Origin: Maribacter halichondriae
GTDB lineage: Bacteria > Bacteroidota > Bacteroidia > Flavobacteriales > Flavobacteriaceae
Length of the DNA: 64,000 nt
Reading direction: 5' to 3'
Assembly: GCF_027474825.1 (NCBI RefSeq)
Contig: NZ_CP107030.1
Location: 2,796,529 to 2,860,528, forward strand
Shown: positions 36,594 through 46,640 of the stretch, one piece after another
Position numbering within the stretch: the first letter of the stretch is position 1
Layout: each line of letters begins with the position of its first letter
Notes under the pieces: model-generated
What the model saw: only the letters and a program-made list of their open reading frames with translations
Told to the model about the DNA's origin: nothing
The model's database searches: none
Program-made: the position numbers and the translations under genes

Positions 36594-38701
36594 TCAAAAC
36601 GGCAATTGGGTCAATGCTTTATCCGCCTGGGTCAATGGGAGTTTACAAGAACCATGCTCACAAACATAGATTAAGGTTTCATTTTCTTTGTAGCGATTTT
36701 CTAGAACGGAAACGGTACTCTCCTTCAAGGTTCCGGCCAAGATGGAATTTGGTAGGTAATGCGATGCCAATATTTGGGCTTTCTCTTTGAAATCTTTCCC
36801 CACGATGGCAACTTCGTAAAAGGGACGATCAAAATAGAATGCCAACTGTAGCCAATTTGCATGGCTTTGGGCATTTTCTTTCAAGTTGTCTTGAAGGTTT
36901 TTTAGCATTTGAATTGCAACTTCCTCATACTTGTTGTCAGGATAAAGACGTGAGAGTTTAAAAAGGTTTTTCGCCATAATGGAATTCGAACTCGGAACAA
37001 CATTGTCGGTGGTTTCAATCGTTCTACGGATGACAAAATCGTCTTCTTTTGCAGTAAAAAAGAACATGCCACTTTCGGCGTCATAAAAGTGCGTCAAACA
37101 GTGGTCGCTCAAAGCTTTTGAACGTTTTAGCCATTTTTCATCAAAGGTAATCTCATACAGCCCCAAATATGCCTCTATTACGGAGGCGTAATCTTCAAGA
37201 TAACCGTTTATGGTACTTTTTCCATTTTTATAATTGTGATATAGGCCGCCATCTTCTTTCATTAGGTTCGTATTTATGAACTCACCATTTTTAAGGGCCA
37301 GATCCAAATATTCAGGATTTCCGACATAACGATAGGCGTCAGTAAGTCCTTTGAGCATCAACCCGTTCCAAGAGGTCAAGATTTTATCATCTAATCTGGG
37401 CCTGTTTCTTTTGTTCCGTTCCTCCAAAAGTATTTCACGACTTTTTTCAGGATTTGCTTCATTTCCGTGAGTCCGATAGTATGTTTTTTCGCAATTTTTT
37501 CATCCTCCGAATCCCGGATAAGTACGTAGTTGCCATGTTCCCAATGGCCATAGCTGTTGATATTATAGTAGTCTTTAAAAATCGTGAAGTCATTTCCTAA
37601 AAGTGATTTCAGTTCTTCTTCCGTCCAAACATAATAAGCACCTTCTTCTAGTTCCCCGGCTTCATTGAGACTGTCGGCATCCAAAGAGGAGTAGAATCCG
37701 AATGACGTATCGGTCAATTCACTTTTGATAAACTCGATCATACGTTCTACTGTTTCTTTGTAAAGTTCATTTTTGGTGGCGGCATAGGCCTTGGCATACA
37801 GACTGGTCAGCTGCCCATTGTCATAGAGCATTTTTTCAAAATGGGGCACATGCCATTTGGTGTCTACGGAGTATCTTGAGAAGCCCCCGCCGACGTGGTC
37901 GAAGATTCCGCCCCAAGCCATTTTGGTCAACGTGGTATTGACATATTCAAGAATTTTGTCATCCTCTTTTGCGATACCATAGTGCAATAAAAAATTCAAA
38001 TTAACGGGCATCATGAATTTAGGGGCGCGCTTATATCCTCCTAAAAAAATATCAAAGTAAGATGACCAATGTTCGACAGCTTTGTCAATTTGCCCTGAAG
38101 TCATCACCGAGGCATTGGGTTTTATCTCCACCAAATTGATGGCTTTGATGCCCTCGGACAGTTTTTGGGCATACTCCTTTACTTTTTCGGTGTCTTTTTC
38201 ATAGATTTCAGAAAGTTGTGTTAATATCTTTATCCAGTCGTTCTTTTTGACATAAGTAGCGCCCCAGAAAGGCCTTCCATCTGGCAGTGCTACGATATTC
38301 AAGGGCCAACCTCCGCTACCTGTCATCATCTGCAGGGCATCCATATAAATATGATCGATATCGGGGCGTTCTTCCCTGTCAATTTTAATGTTGATGAAGT
38401 TTTCGTTCATGACCATAGCGACCTCTTCATCTTCAAAACACTCATGTTCCATAACATGACACCAATGGCATGCGGCATATCCGATACTGATTAGCAAAAA
38501 TTTATTTTCTTTTTTCGCCCGTGTTAAAACTTCCGGACTCCAGGCTTCCCAGTTTATGGGGTTGTGGGCATGCTGTAGCAGGTACGGGCTAGTTTCGTTA
38601 ATAAGGGCATTCGTGTGTTCAAAGTTCATCTCATCTGTTTTTTGGGCCTGACCATGGACCATGAAGAGTAAAAGGACGGAAAGTCGGTAAATAGGTCTCA
38701 T
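36594..38701 (-). CDS. YyaL/SSP411-like protein with DUF255 thioredoxin-like and six-hairpin glycosidase-like domains (frame broken at 37442)
   Basis: The family (YyaL, spermatogenesis-associated 20) has an N-terminal thioredoxin-like domain and an alpha/alpha-toroid domain. Its biochemical role is not settled. Here the N-terminal part contains [22 protein letters not shown] with the CxxC, and [12 protein letters not shown]. The C-terminal part contains [18 protein letters not shown] and ends [20 protein letters not shown]. The two frames join at a T run on the plus strand (37442-37447). One more base restores [19 protein letters not shown] and a 702-aa protein, the usual size. A short signal-like N-terminus ([20 protein letters not shown]) suggests export, unusual enough to note. 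Confidence 0.88.
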
Positions 38702-38730
38702 AGTACATGGCTAAGATTAAAGATAGCCAT

Positions 38731-38774
38731 AAAAAAAGCGCCCTCTTTGATTATAAACCTAGATGGACGCTTTT
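38731..38774 (-). terminator. terminator of the dodecin gene
   Basis: On the minus strand AAAAGCG pairs with CGCTTTT across a long loop and ends in seven Ts. It lies 18 bases downstream of the dodecin stop. Confidence 0.65.
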
Positions 38775-38791
38775 CAAGTATGGTATAAGAA

Positions 38792-38992
38792 CTATTTCAC
38801 TTCAAAGGTAATTTTCACATTTACCCTGTAATTATCAATTTTTCCATCTTTTACCGTGGCACTTTGCTCATTGATATATACCGAGCGAATGTTCTTGACG
38901 GACTTTGATGCTTCAGAGACCGCATTTTTTGCAGCATCTTCCCAACCATTATCTGAATTGGCCAATACTTCTATAACTTTTAAAACTCCCAT
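38792..38992 (-). CDS. dodecin family flavin-binding protein
   Basis: Dodecins are small dodecameric proteins that store or buffer flavin in the cytoplasm. The 66-aa protein has the whole fold: VLKVIEVLANSDNGWEDAAKNAVSEASKSVKNIRSVYI, then the strand DNYRVNVKITFEVK. The conserved S..GWEDA helix, with the Trp that stacks on flavin, is visible. Length and ends are normal. It is flanked by its own terminator and is probably monocistronic. Confidence 0.93.
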   Translation of the reverse strand: MGVLKVIEVLANSDNGWEDAAKNAVSEASKSVKNIRSVYINEQSATVKDGKIDNYRVNVKITFEVK

Positions 38993-39156
38993 AATATATT
39001 TGTTTTTAGATTCGGGATAATATATGAAATATAGGACAGAAAAATGAATTGAATACTGACTAAAATTTGACTTAAATGGTGTTTGTCTCTATATTCTTGT
39101 CTTCTAAGATTTGTCCCTGATATTTTTCCTTTTTTTAGAATTTGGAATTTTTCCTT

Positions 39157-40059
39157 TTACCCGTTCAATGCCACCACTTCGTTTACCTTATCGCCCATCA
39201 TATTTTTTAGCATGGTCTCGATGCCGTTTTTTAAGGTAAAGGTCGAAGAAGGGCAACCACTGCACGCACCCTGAAGAATAACGTTCACCGTTTTGCTTTC
39301 TTCTTCGTACGACTTAAAGAGAATATTGCCGCCATCACTTGCCACTGCGGGCTTGACATATTCTTCCAGAATGTCGATTATTTGTTTTGAGGTTTCATCT
39401 AGATTTTCGTTCTGTAACTGTGTTTTTGGTGCTTCGGCGCTCTTTTGGATAACACTTTCCGAAGAAACGACTTCTTTTCCGTCAGCTAAAAAATCTCGGA
39501 TCATCTCACGAAGTTCTAAAGTAATGTCGTCCCATTCGGCGACATCGAACTTACTTACCGACACGTAATTCTCATCAATAAAAACTTCTTTTACAAACGG
39601 AAAATGAAACAACTGCTTGGCAAGTTCGGAACCTTTGGCTTCGTCGATATTTTTGAACTCGAAGGTCGTCGGCACGATTTTTTTGTTGGCCACAAATTTC
39701 ATTACCGCAGGGTTCGGGGTAACCTCGGCATACACCGTTACTGGTAATTTTCCTTTAATTTCTTCTTCATTGACGATGGGCTCACCCGCATTTAGATATT
39801 CGACCAATTGCTGCGCCACTTCGTCTTTAACATCGTCCCATGCGACAATATCGAAACGTTCAAGCCCAATAAAATTTCCGGAAACGTATACTGTTTTTAT
39901 AAAAGGAAGATAAAACAATTGCTGCGCCAAGGGCGAATTCTTGGCCTCGTCGATATTCTTGAACTCATAGTTTTTGAACTTTACCAATTGATGATTGGCC
40001 TCGAACTTCAAAATGGCTGGATTGTTGGTCGGCACGACCGTAATCGAATACTCCTTCAT
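39157..40059 (-). CDS. Nfu-type Fe-S scaffold protein with two N-terminal Nfu domains
   Basis: This is an iron-sulfur cluster carrier or scaffold in the cytoplasm, 300 aa. It has two tandem N-terminal Nfu domains (about 1-90 and 105-195; each with NPA.(L/M)KF.AN and F.NIDEAK.S.LA.QLF..PF(I/V)K.V). A short variable linker follows, then the NifU C-terminal domain (about 215-295) with the cluster ligands in GACSGCPSSTFTLKNGIE (CxxC). Most Nfu proteins have one N-domain, so the doubling is of interest but familiar in Bacteroidota. The frame continues to 40125, but the Met at 40059 aligns with the start of domain 1. CAAAAATA at 40077-40084 is a minus-strand -7 box. Confidence 0.92.
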   Translation of the reverse strand: MKEYSITVVPTNNPAILKFEANHQLVKFKNYEFKNIDEAKNSPLAQQLFYLPFIKTVYVSGNFIGLERFDIVAWDDVKDEVAQQLVEYLNAGEPIVNEEEIKGKLPVTVYAEVTPNPAVMKFVANKKIVPTTFEFKNIDEAKGSELAKQLFHFPFVKEVFIDENYVSVSKFDVAEWDDITLELREMIRDFLADGKEVVSSESVIQKSAEAPKTQLQNENLDETSKQIIDILEEYVKPAVASDGGNILFKSYEEESKTVNVILQGACSGCPSSTFTLKNGIETMLKNMMGDKVNEVVALNG

Positions 40060-40076
40060 GATATTCCAATTTTTTA

Positions 40077-40084
40077 CAAAAATA
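40077..40084 (-). promoter_or_regulatory. possible -7 box for the Nfu gene
   Basis: On the minus strand this reads TATTTTTG, matching TAnnTTTG, 18 bases before the start codon. No well-placed -33 element is seen. Confidence 0.3.
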
Positions 40085-40177
40085 CAACCATTTTCTAAGT
40101 TAATTAGCATATAATAATGTGGCATTTCAACCGTTATACTTTATATTTAAAGGATTTTAACTAGCTCCCGATCTTTG

Positions 40178-41193
40178 ATGAAACAGCGCGTACTGCTCTT
40201 ATTTTCTTTTTTGGTTTTTGGCTTTCAGTCATATGCCCAGGAAGGAATTCCCGTATATTTTGATTATTTATCAGACAACTATTATTTGGTATACCCTTCA
40301 ATGGCCGGAATCGGGCAGGGGGGAAGATAAGGGCCACCGCACGTATGCAGTGGTTCGATGTGCAAGATGCGCCCAATTTGCAGACCTTAAACGCTAATTT
40401 TAGAATCGGGGAGACCCCAAGTGGAGTAGGTGCTATTTTCTTTAATGATGCCAATGGGTACCATTCCCAAACAGGACTCAAATTGACCTATGCCCATCAT
40501 TTGAAATTAGGTGGCGACATAAGAAACCTGAACCAATTATCTTTTGGCCTTAGTCCGACTATTTTGCAAAGCAGTCTTGATGAGACCGAATTTCAATCCG
40601 TTCAACCGGATCCTGCAATTAGTAGAACTAAGATTAGTGCTACCTATTTTAATGTGGATTTCGGTATGTCTTACAATCTCATGGAATTCTATGCCCACGT
40701 AGCGGTTTTGAATGCTTTGAATAGCAAAAGAACTTTATACTATCAAGATCGACAAGACAATCCTGAACAATTCCTTATCGATAATCTGAGAAGGTATCTC
40801 GTTTCTGCGGGATATATCTTCGGAAGACAAGAATGGCAATTCGAACCTTCGGTACTATTTCAAATGACCGATTTTACCCAAGAAAAATCATTGGATATCA
40901 ATGCCAAGGTCTATAAGGATGTCGATTTCGGAAGAATCTGGGGCGGACTCTCATACCGCCGAAGTTTCGATGGTGCACAGTTTCAAACAACCGATAGTTT
41001 TGGGGAGCAGCGACTTCAATTGATTACGCCCATTGTAGGTGCGAACATCAAGAATTTTATGGTCTCCTATAATTACTCTTATCAGATGGGTGATATTCGA
41101 TTCGACAATGGCGGTTTTCACCAGATAACCCTCGGATACGATTTCGGTCAGGCCGAACGACGATACGATTGTTATTGTCCGGCTGCACAGTAA
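40178..41193 (+). CDS. PorP/SprF family T9SS membrane protein (frame broken at 40318)
   Basis: PorP/SprF proteins are predicted outer-membrane beta-barrels tied to type IX secretion and usually encoded next to the substrate they serve. The first part (signal peptide MKQRVLLLFSFLVFGFQSYAQ, then EGIPVYFDYLSDNYYLVYPSMAGIG) and the second (KIRATARMQWFDVQDAPNLQTLNANF...) are split at a G run (40318-40323). Seven Gs would give GQGGKIRATARMQW and a 338-aa protein. YPSMAGIG followed by R.QW is the family N-terminal signature. No adhesin gene is adjacent, so this copy is an orphan. It is divergent from the Nfu gene. Confidence 0.85.
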
Positions 41194-41226
41194 AAAAGGG
41201 CCTGTTCATTTCAGAACAGACCCCTT
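41192..41226 (-). terminator. terminator of the DUF4349-VWA operon
   Basis: Read on the minus strand, GGGG-T-CTGTTC pairs with GAACAG-G-CCC and ends in six Ts. It lies about 50 bases beyond the VWA gene stop and close to the PorP/SprF stop, which faces it. Confidence 0.7.
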
Positions 41227-41278
41227 CACTAAACACCGACCAACCTACTGCGTTCAACAATGTAATCTATATCGGTGT

Positions 41279-42463
41279 TTACTCCCATGTATAATTTTTT
41301 CGAGCCGCCTGTTTTTGAATGGCCTCGAGCATCGCATTTTCCAATTCTCCTTTTGAACCTTCTTTTTGATTTTTGGCGATAAAGACCTCACGTTTCCCAT
41401 TGAGCTCTTGAATCTCTTTTTGTATTCTAGAGCGTTCTGATTTTTTTTCTTCGATGTAAGATTCGATTTCTTGGGTCGATTTTCCTTTTAGTTCTTGGGG
41501 TAGCTCATCCTTTTTCAGTTTTGCGACATCGAACTCGTCTTCCTCAGAAGCATCGACCAAATCCCATGAGGAGTTGCTATACAAATGTGAACTTTTACTT
41601 ACAGCTCGTTTGACGGCGACACCTTCTGTAAGTTGCATTGCATTGGCATCCTGATCGGCCTGTGCCCTTATTTTCGATTGGCCTAATGCCCCATACGAAA
41701 TATAGGTTTTGTTCAATTTTGAATTCAACTTTATGATAACGTCGTCATATGGGGTATCGATATGTACGACTTGTCGATTGTGGTTGATGGCCATATATTC
41801 GCCTCCTGTCAAAATGGCCCCGTTTTCCCAATCCGTGTTGATGCCTTGCTCATAATCTCCGCAGAAAATGGTGTTGACAATAATATCTTTTTCCTTCGCA
41901 TCGGTAACGGCATCCTTATAATTTAATTTACCCTGATTAAAAGGTTCGTTGCCTGCTATAAAGATCATCTTGAGGTTATCGGGATTCTTGCCCCAATCCA
42001 ATTGTTTTAGCGAGGTATGGATGACCTCTCCACAATATTCTTCGCCGCCATTGGTGGTCAGCGAAAAAAGCTTTTCCGAAATATCGTCCAAATCGCTGCT
42101 GAAGTTCAATATCTGCTGAACATATCCTTCTTTGGAAGAAAGGTTGTCGTTGCCATATTGGTACAATGCGATTTCCAATTTTGGTCTTTTCTCGTTACCG
42201 CATTTGGCATAGGTGAATTTATTGACAACATCCCATAGTTGTGCTTTTGCCTGATTGATCAGACCATCCATGCTGTTGCTAGTATCTAGTAAAAGGGCAA
42301 TTTTGACTATATTATTATCTGTTTTTTCCCTTTCCTCAGGCATGCTGGCCTGGGCTATTATGGGGTTCGTGCCTTTTGTTGTAATTTTCATTTCGCAACC
42401 ATAAGCGGTCATTAAGGTTAAGGATGTAAATCCAATAGCTAAAATTTCTTTTAGATCTTTCAT
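41279..42463 (-). CDS. von Willebrand factor A domain lipoprotein
   Basis: This predicted lipoprotein of 394 aa (lipobox TAYGC, Cys23) has a VWA domain from about residue 50 to 245. The MIDAS begins with LLLDTSNSMDG (DxSxS) and continues with later elements around TNGGEEYCGEVIH and IFIAGNEPFNQG. The C-terminal third (about 265-394) is charged and probably helical or coiled (EIESYIEEKKSERSRIQKEIQELNGKRE). It is most likely periplasm-facing and binds a divalent cation and a partner. It forms an operon with the upstream DUF4349 gene (18 bases apart). I cannot name the partner or substrate. Confidence 0.88.
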   Translation of the reverse strand: MKDLKEILAIGFTSLTLMTAYGCEMKITTKGTNPIIAQASMPEEREKTDNNIVKIALLLDTSNSMDGLINQAKAQLWDVVNKFTYAKCGNEKRPKLEIALYQYGNDNLSSKEGYVQQILNFSSDLDDISEKLFSLTTNGGEEYCGEVIHTSLKQLDWGKNPDNLKMIFIAGNEPFNQGKLNYKDAVTDAKEKDIIVNTIFCGDYEQGINTDWENGAILTGGEYMAINHNRQVVHIDTPYDDVIIKLNSKLNKTYISYGALGQSKIRAQADQDANAMQLTEGVAVKRAVSKSSHLYSNSSWDLVDASEEDEFDVAKLKKDELPQELKGKSTQEIESYIEEKKSERSRIQKEIQELNGKREVFIAKNQKEGSKGELENAMLEAIQKQAARKNYTWE

Positions 42464-42481
42464 AATATCTTAATTTTTATT

Positions 42482-43330
42482 CTATTTTGTTTTAGGATTA
42501 ATCTTTTCAATGGTTAGTAATAAAAGGTATGCAAACGCGCACATAAAGGTAAGTGCGGCCATGAGCATCAAATAGGTTTTGACCGTCCATTCCAAGGCGA
42601 CTTTAATACGTTGTAAGATTCCGATAGTAATTTCACGACCTTCGGTAAGGGAGAATTTTACGGTACAGAATTCGTTTTCGTCATCAAAGTTCCCTAGGCT
42701 CACTCCTAATTCTTGTAGTTGTTGTTCGATTTCTAGAATCCGATTTTCCAACTGCATATATTCATCGATTTTACCACCTTTCGATTTAAGTTCGATAAGT
42801 GATTCCCGTATTTTTTCCAGGGATGATTTTTTGGCGTTCAGTTCTTTGTATTCGTTGGTCTTATCCTTTTTTGTAATCTGCTTGGCCTGTACCTTTCCGA
42901 TTTTAATGAGTTCATGATATATCGAATCAAAATTTTCGGGAGGGACACCAATGATAAGATTGAGATTGCGATAACCGGCATTCCCATTTTTATTTTCGAA
43001 TTGGATTAATGCCTTATAGTTCTCGACTTGTTTTCTGATACGCTGCTCTTCTTGGTCAAAGTCGGTCGATACGGTTTGTATATCGGCTATTTTTTCATAT
43101 TTCTGATCCATGCGAACCGCCGCTTGTCCGGCACTTGCCTTATACTTTTTTGAGGCGTAGTTCTTCCGGACCTCTAGAGGGGTTTCCGATTGTAGAAAAA
43201 TTGGAGGCGATGGTATACTCCCGGCCACGGTTTGATAGCCGTACGCCAAGCGAAATAGGAATAATAGTATAAATCCTATGGCTAGCGCCCCTATTAATTT
43301 CTTAAATCTTTTTTTGAATAGTGGCTTCAT
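42482..43330 (-). CDS. DUF4349 membrane protein
   Basis: This 282-aa protein has an N-terminal membrane helix (about 12-31), a periplasmic domain with a long coiled coil (about 150-215, KELNAKKSSLEKIRESLIELKSKGGKIDEYMQLENRILEIEQQLQELG), and a C-terminal helix (about 250-275). The YRNLNLIIGVPPENFDSIYHELIKIGKV segment and the coiled-coil pattern are DUF4349 features. The family's function is unknown. Here it precedes a VWA lipoprotein and lies divergently from a two-component system, suggesting an envelope stress or signalling role (inference). The start at 43330 is chosen over 43408 because it gives a short basic N-terminus before the helix. Confidence 0.85.
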   Translation of the reverse strand: MKPLFKKRFKKLIGALAIGFILLFLFRLAYGYQTVAGSIPSPPIFLQSETPLEVRKNYASKKYKASAGQAAVRMDQKYEKIADIQTVSTDFDQEEQRIRKQVENYKALIQFENKNGNAGYRNLNLIIGVPPENFDSIYHELIKIGKVQAKQITKKDKTNEYKELNAKKSSLEKIRESLIELKSKGGKIDEYMQLENRILEIEQQLQELGVSLGNFDDENEFCTVKFSLTEGREITIGILQRIKVALEWTVKTYLMLMAALTFMCAFAYLLLLTIEKINPKTK

Positions 43331-43536
43331 CTTTTTTGGTTTCTTTTCAGGGATAAATCTATTTCGAAAGTTTTTCAGAAAAAATGCATAATGAGTGAAG
43401 TAGCCCATTCAATGAGTAAAGCGTATCAACGAATGCGTGAAGCCTAAAAAAGTCCTGTTTATATGCTTAATCCTTCAATTTAAGCATTTTTTAGAACCGC
43501 ATAAATGCCCTAAGTTTACGTTGTTGAACATAACGT

Positions 43537-45740
43537 ATGAAGTATACGAAGTACATATTCACGTTTTTTTTCTTGGTCGGTCTCAGTGCGTTTTCCCAAG
43601 TGCATAAAAATGTCTCAAGGGTACAGATCAAGGGTTCTGTGAAGGGCAAGGAAAACCTGACCCCGATTCCGGGGGTGGAAATTACTACGCCAACGGGTGC
43701 CTATGCCATAACCGACGGCCTGGGGGAATTTAAGATCGAAGCGCCGTTGGGAGAAGTGCTGATATTTCAAAGCCCAGAATTTAAAACGGTCCGTCATCGG
43801 ATCACTAGTGATGAAGATATCGATGTTCTGGTTCAGGGCTATTCGGATAAAAATTCTTCGTCTGACCGGAAAAGTTCTTCGAAAAGAGCGGTTTCGATGC
43901 ATAAAACCTATTTGGATTCGGCCAATTACTACAAACGCACCGATATTGCCAAGAGTATTGATTTTATTACCCAATCCATCGCACAATTGGGCAAGCAGGC
44001 CGATAAAAAAAATTAGCTATTTCATTGACGGCATTGGGCGAAGTATATCAGTACCATAAGCAATATGATCTTGCCGTTGCAAGCTATCAAGATGCGCTTG
44101 AAGCCAACAAGACCACCAGAACGAGTTTGCTTCTAGGAAGGGTCTATGTGCTGAACAAAGCATTATCCGAAGCTGAAAAAATATTGCTGCCCTTGGTTGA
44201 AATCAAAGATATGATACCCTATCAGCGCACGGAACTGTTCGAAATTTTGGGTGATACCTATGCGGGATTAGGTCAAATCGACAAAGCGGTCTCCTTTTAT
44301 GAAGAGGGATTGATAGTTTCCAAGAAAAATCAGATTACTCCCAAGATGACCGATTTGAACTCAAAAATTGGGGATGTTTACACAAAGGGAAATCGACTCG
44401 TAGAAGCCGAGGCCTACTATGGAAATAGTTTGGAGCTTTCAAAAAGTCTCGCACCCCAACGCGCCGTGCAGGAAAAGGAAAAAGTAGCTGATTTCTACAA
44501 TCAACGAAACCAGTATGGCGAGGAAATTGAAATGCGGAAAAGAATTCAGAGTGAATTGAAAAATTTGCCCAAAACTGTTCCTGGAAAAACGTATGGCATA
44601 GTTGAGTTCGATACCCTCACTTCACAACGCAATAATTATAAGATTGCGAATGCCTATATCGTTCAAGACAAATATGATCAAGCGATACCGTATTTGAAAC
44701 AAAGTATCGAAGAGGCCGATATTGAAGATGATATTGTTGTTCAAAAAGATGCCACGCGAAAATTATCGGAAGTCTACAAATACAAAGGGGAATATTCAAA
44801 AGCGTTGGAAACCTTACAGGAATACGCTGCCCTGGTCGATACTTTATATGTGCGAAAAGAACAGGAAATATCAAGGGCAGCTAGGTTCAATCGAGAAATC
44901 GCGTCAAAGCAAAGCCGAATTTCAGGCCTGGAACAAGAGCGGGAACTTTCTCAGAGCAAATATGATCTCGCCCTGACCGAACAAGAATTGGTGCGCCGTA
45001 GTAACAAAATGCAGCAATGGGTCATTTATTCCCTGATTCTGGGTATGATTTTGACTGGTCTGGCGGCCTTCTTTTTCTACCGAAGCAACCAGCAACAAAA
45101 ATTGGCGAACAACCTTTTGGCCTTGAAATCATTGCGTTCACAAATGAACCCTCATTTTATATTCAATGCGCTGAACTCGGTCAATAACTATATTGCCAAA
45201 AGTGATGAACGTAGTGCCAACCGATATTTGAGCGAGTTTTCGACCTTGATGCGTGCCGTGCTTGAAAATTCCGAAGAAGATTTTATTCCGCTTTCGAAGG
45301 AACTGGAACTGCTTGAACTCTATACGAAATTGGAACATTCACGCTTTCCCGATAAATTCGATTATGAAATAAACCTCGATACAAATATTGATGTGGATGC
45401 GTATCAGATTCCCCCGATGTTGCTCCAGCCCTATATCGAAAATGCCATTTGGCACGGCCTGCGGTATAAAGAGGAAAAAGGGTATTTGCATATCGATTTG
45501 AAAAAGAAAGACAGCGATTCCATTGAAATAACAATAATGGATAATGGTATAGGAAGGAAAAAATCCGCAGCCTTAAAAACCCAGAACCAAAAGAAACAAA
45601 AATCAAAAGGGATGGGCAACATCAAAAAACGTATCGCAATTTTAAATGATATGTATAAGGATAAAATTGACGTTCATATCTCAGATTTGGAAAGTAATGG
45701 AAATGGGACAAAGGTCGTTTTTACCTTAAAAAAGGATTGA
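43537..45740 (+). CDS. LytS-type sensor histidine kinase with N-terminal CarboxypepD-like domain and TPRs (frame broken at 44005)
   Basis: This is a predicted membrane sensor kinase. A signal peptide (MKYTKYIFTFFFLVGLSAFS) is followed by a carboxypeptidase-regulatory-like beta sandwich (about 30-95, VQIKGSVKGKENLTPIPGVEITTPTGAYAITDGLGEF), then TPR-like repeats (about 120-430, with TDIAKSIDFITQ...YHKQYDLAVASYQDALEANK). One transmembrane helix (WVIYSLILGMILTGLAAFFF) precedes the His_kinase domain with LRSQMNPHFIFNALNSVNN (phospho-His in NPHFIFN) and an ATPase region (NGIGRKKSA, KGMGNIKKR). The two frames join at an A8 run (44005-44012). A ninth A reads DKKKLAISLTALGEVY and gives 734 aa. The response regulator follows 104 bases downstream. 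Confidence 0.88.
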
Positions 45741-45751
45741 AAATTAATGGC

Positions 45752-45800
45752 TCCTCACCTCAGACGACGGGAGGTGTCCCCGCCAAGTTGACGGGGACGG
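45752..45800. repeat. tandem GC-rich hairpin element
   Basis: Two adjacent dyads lie between the sensor kinase and the response regulator: CACCTC (45756-45761) with GAGGTG (45771-45776), and GTCCCCG (45776-45782) with CGGGGAC (45792-45798). Their composition differs strongly from the flanks, and the arrangement resembles a bacterial REP/BIME element. Confidence 0.5.
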
Positions 45801-45844
45801 AAGGGTTGAAAGCCTAAGCCCTAATCGGATAAACCAAAGCCAGA

Positions 45845-46573
45845 ATGAAACTAAACGCAATCATAATCGAAGATGAGGCAAACAGCCGAGAGATTTTGCG
45901 AAACTACATCGGCAAATATTGTAAGAATGTGGTATTGTTGGGCGAAGCCGCGACCATCCAAGAAGGATTGGAGCTCATCAAAAAGCATAACTTAGATCTC
46001 GTTTTTTTGGATGTAGAAATGCCCTTCGGAAATGCTTTCGACCTTTTGGAACAAGTACCTGACCGCACCTTTGAAACCGTTTTTGTCACGGCCTACAACC
46101 ATTACGCCATGGATGCCCTGAATAATCATGCGGCATACTATCTAATGAAGCCCATCAACATTGACGAGTTGGTAAAGGCAGTCGAATATGTTGGTGAAAT
46201 CAGATTAAAAGAAGAAGCCTTGGATGACCAATTGATACGACCAAAGATCAAGAATGTCGAGGGCAAGATTACCTTGCCACAACAAGACGGATTTCAGGTG
46301 TTGAATGTTGCCGATATCGTTTTTTGCAAGGCCGATGACAATTATACTGAGATCCATCTGGAGAATAAAAAAATACTGGTCAGCAAAACCTTGAAATATT
46401 TTGAGGAAGCCTTGGCCGACTTTCCTTTTGCACGAATTCATAAATCCTATTTGGTCAATGTCAATGAAGTGGTGAAATATAAAAAGGGAAAAGGAGGTAG
46501 TGTAATTGTTTCCAATGGCAAGGAATTAATGGTATCTGCTTCCAAGAAAAAAGAACTGCTGGCTTATTTTTAA
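45845..46573 (+). CDS. LytTR-family response regulator
   Basis: This is a response regulator of 242 aa that pairs with the upstream kinase. The receiver domain (about 1-120) has the acidic pocket Glu9/Asp10, the phospho-acceptor Asp56 (VFLDVEMP), Thr in VTAYNH and Lys in LMKPI. The LytTR DNA-binding domain (about 140-242) shows VLNVADIVFCKADDNYTEIHL and FARIHKSYLVNVNEVVKYKKG. LytTR proteins bind direct repeats upstream of their targets. The targets are not evident here; the divergent DUF4349-VWA operon is a candidate only by location. The gene is intact. Confidence 0.93.
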   Translation: MKLNAIIIEDEANSREILRNYIGKYCKNVVLLGEAATIQEGLELIKKHNLDLVFLDVEMPFGNAFDLLEQVPDRTFETVFVTAYNHYAMDALNNHAAYYLMKPINIDELVKAVEYVGEIRLKEEALDDQLIRPKIKNVEGKITLPQQDGFQVLNVADIVFCKADDNYTEIHLENKKILVSKTLKYFEEALADFPFARIHKSYLVNVNEVVKYKKGKGGSVIVSNGKELMVSASKKKELLAYF

Positions 46574-46590
46574 ATCCACAAACTCTATTT

Positions 46591-46640
46591 CACCTAACAC
46601 CTAACACCTAACACCTAACACCTAACACCTAACACCTAAC
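46591..46640 (+). repeat. seven perfect tandem copies of CACCTAA abutting a start codon
   Basis: CACCTAA is repeated exactly seven times from 46591 to 46639, with a single C at 46640, and the next three bases are the ATG of the carbonic anhydrase-like gene. The array is a heptanucleotide microsatellite that occupies the position where the translation initiation region should be. Copy-number change would alter the leader length without changing the protein. Confidence 0.95.

Noticed and set aside
46591..46640. CRISPR-like array
   Set aside because: The repeats are 7 bases long and directly adjacent with no spacers, so this is a simple tandem repeat.
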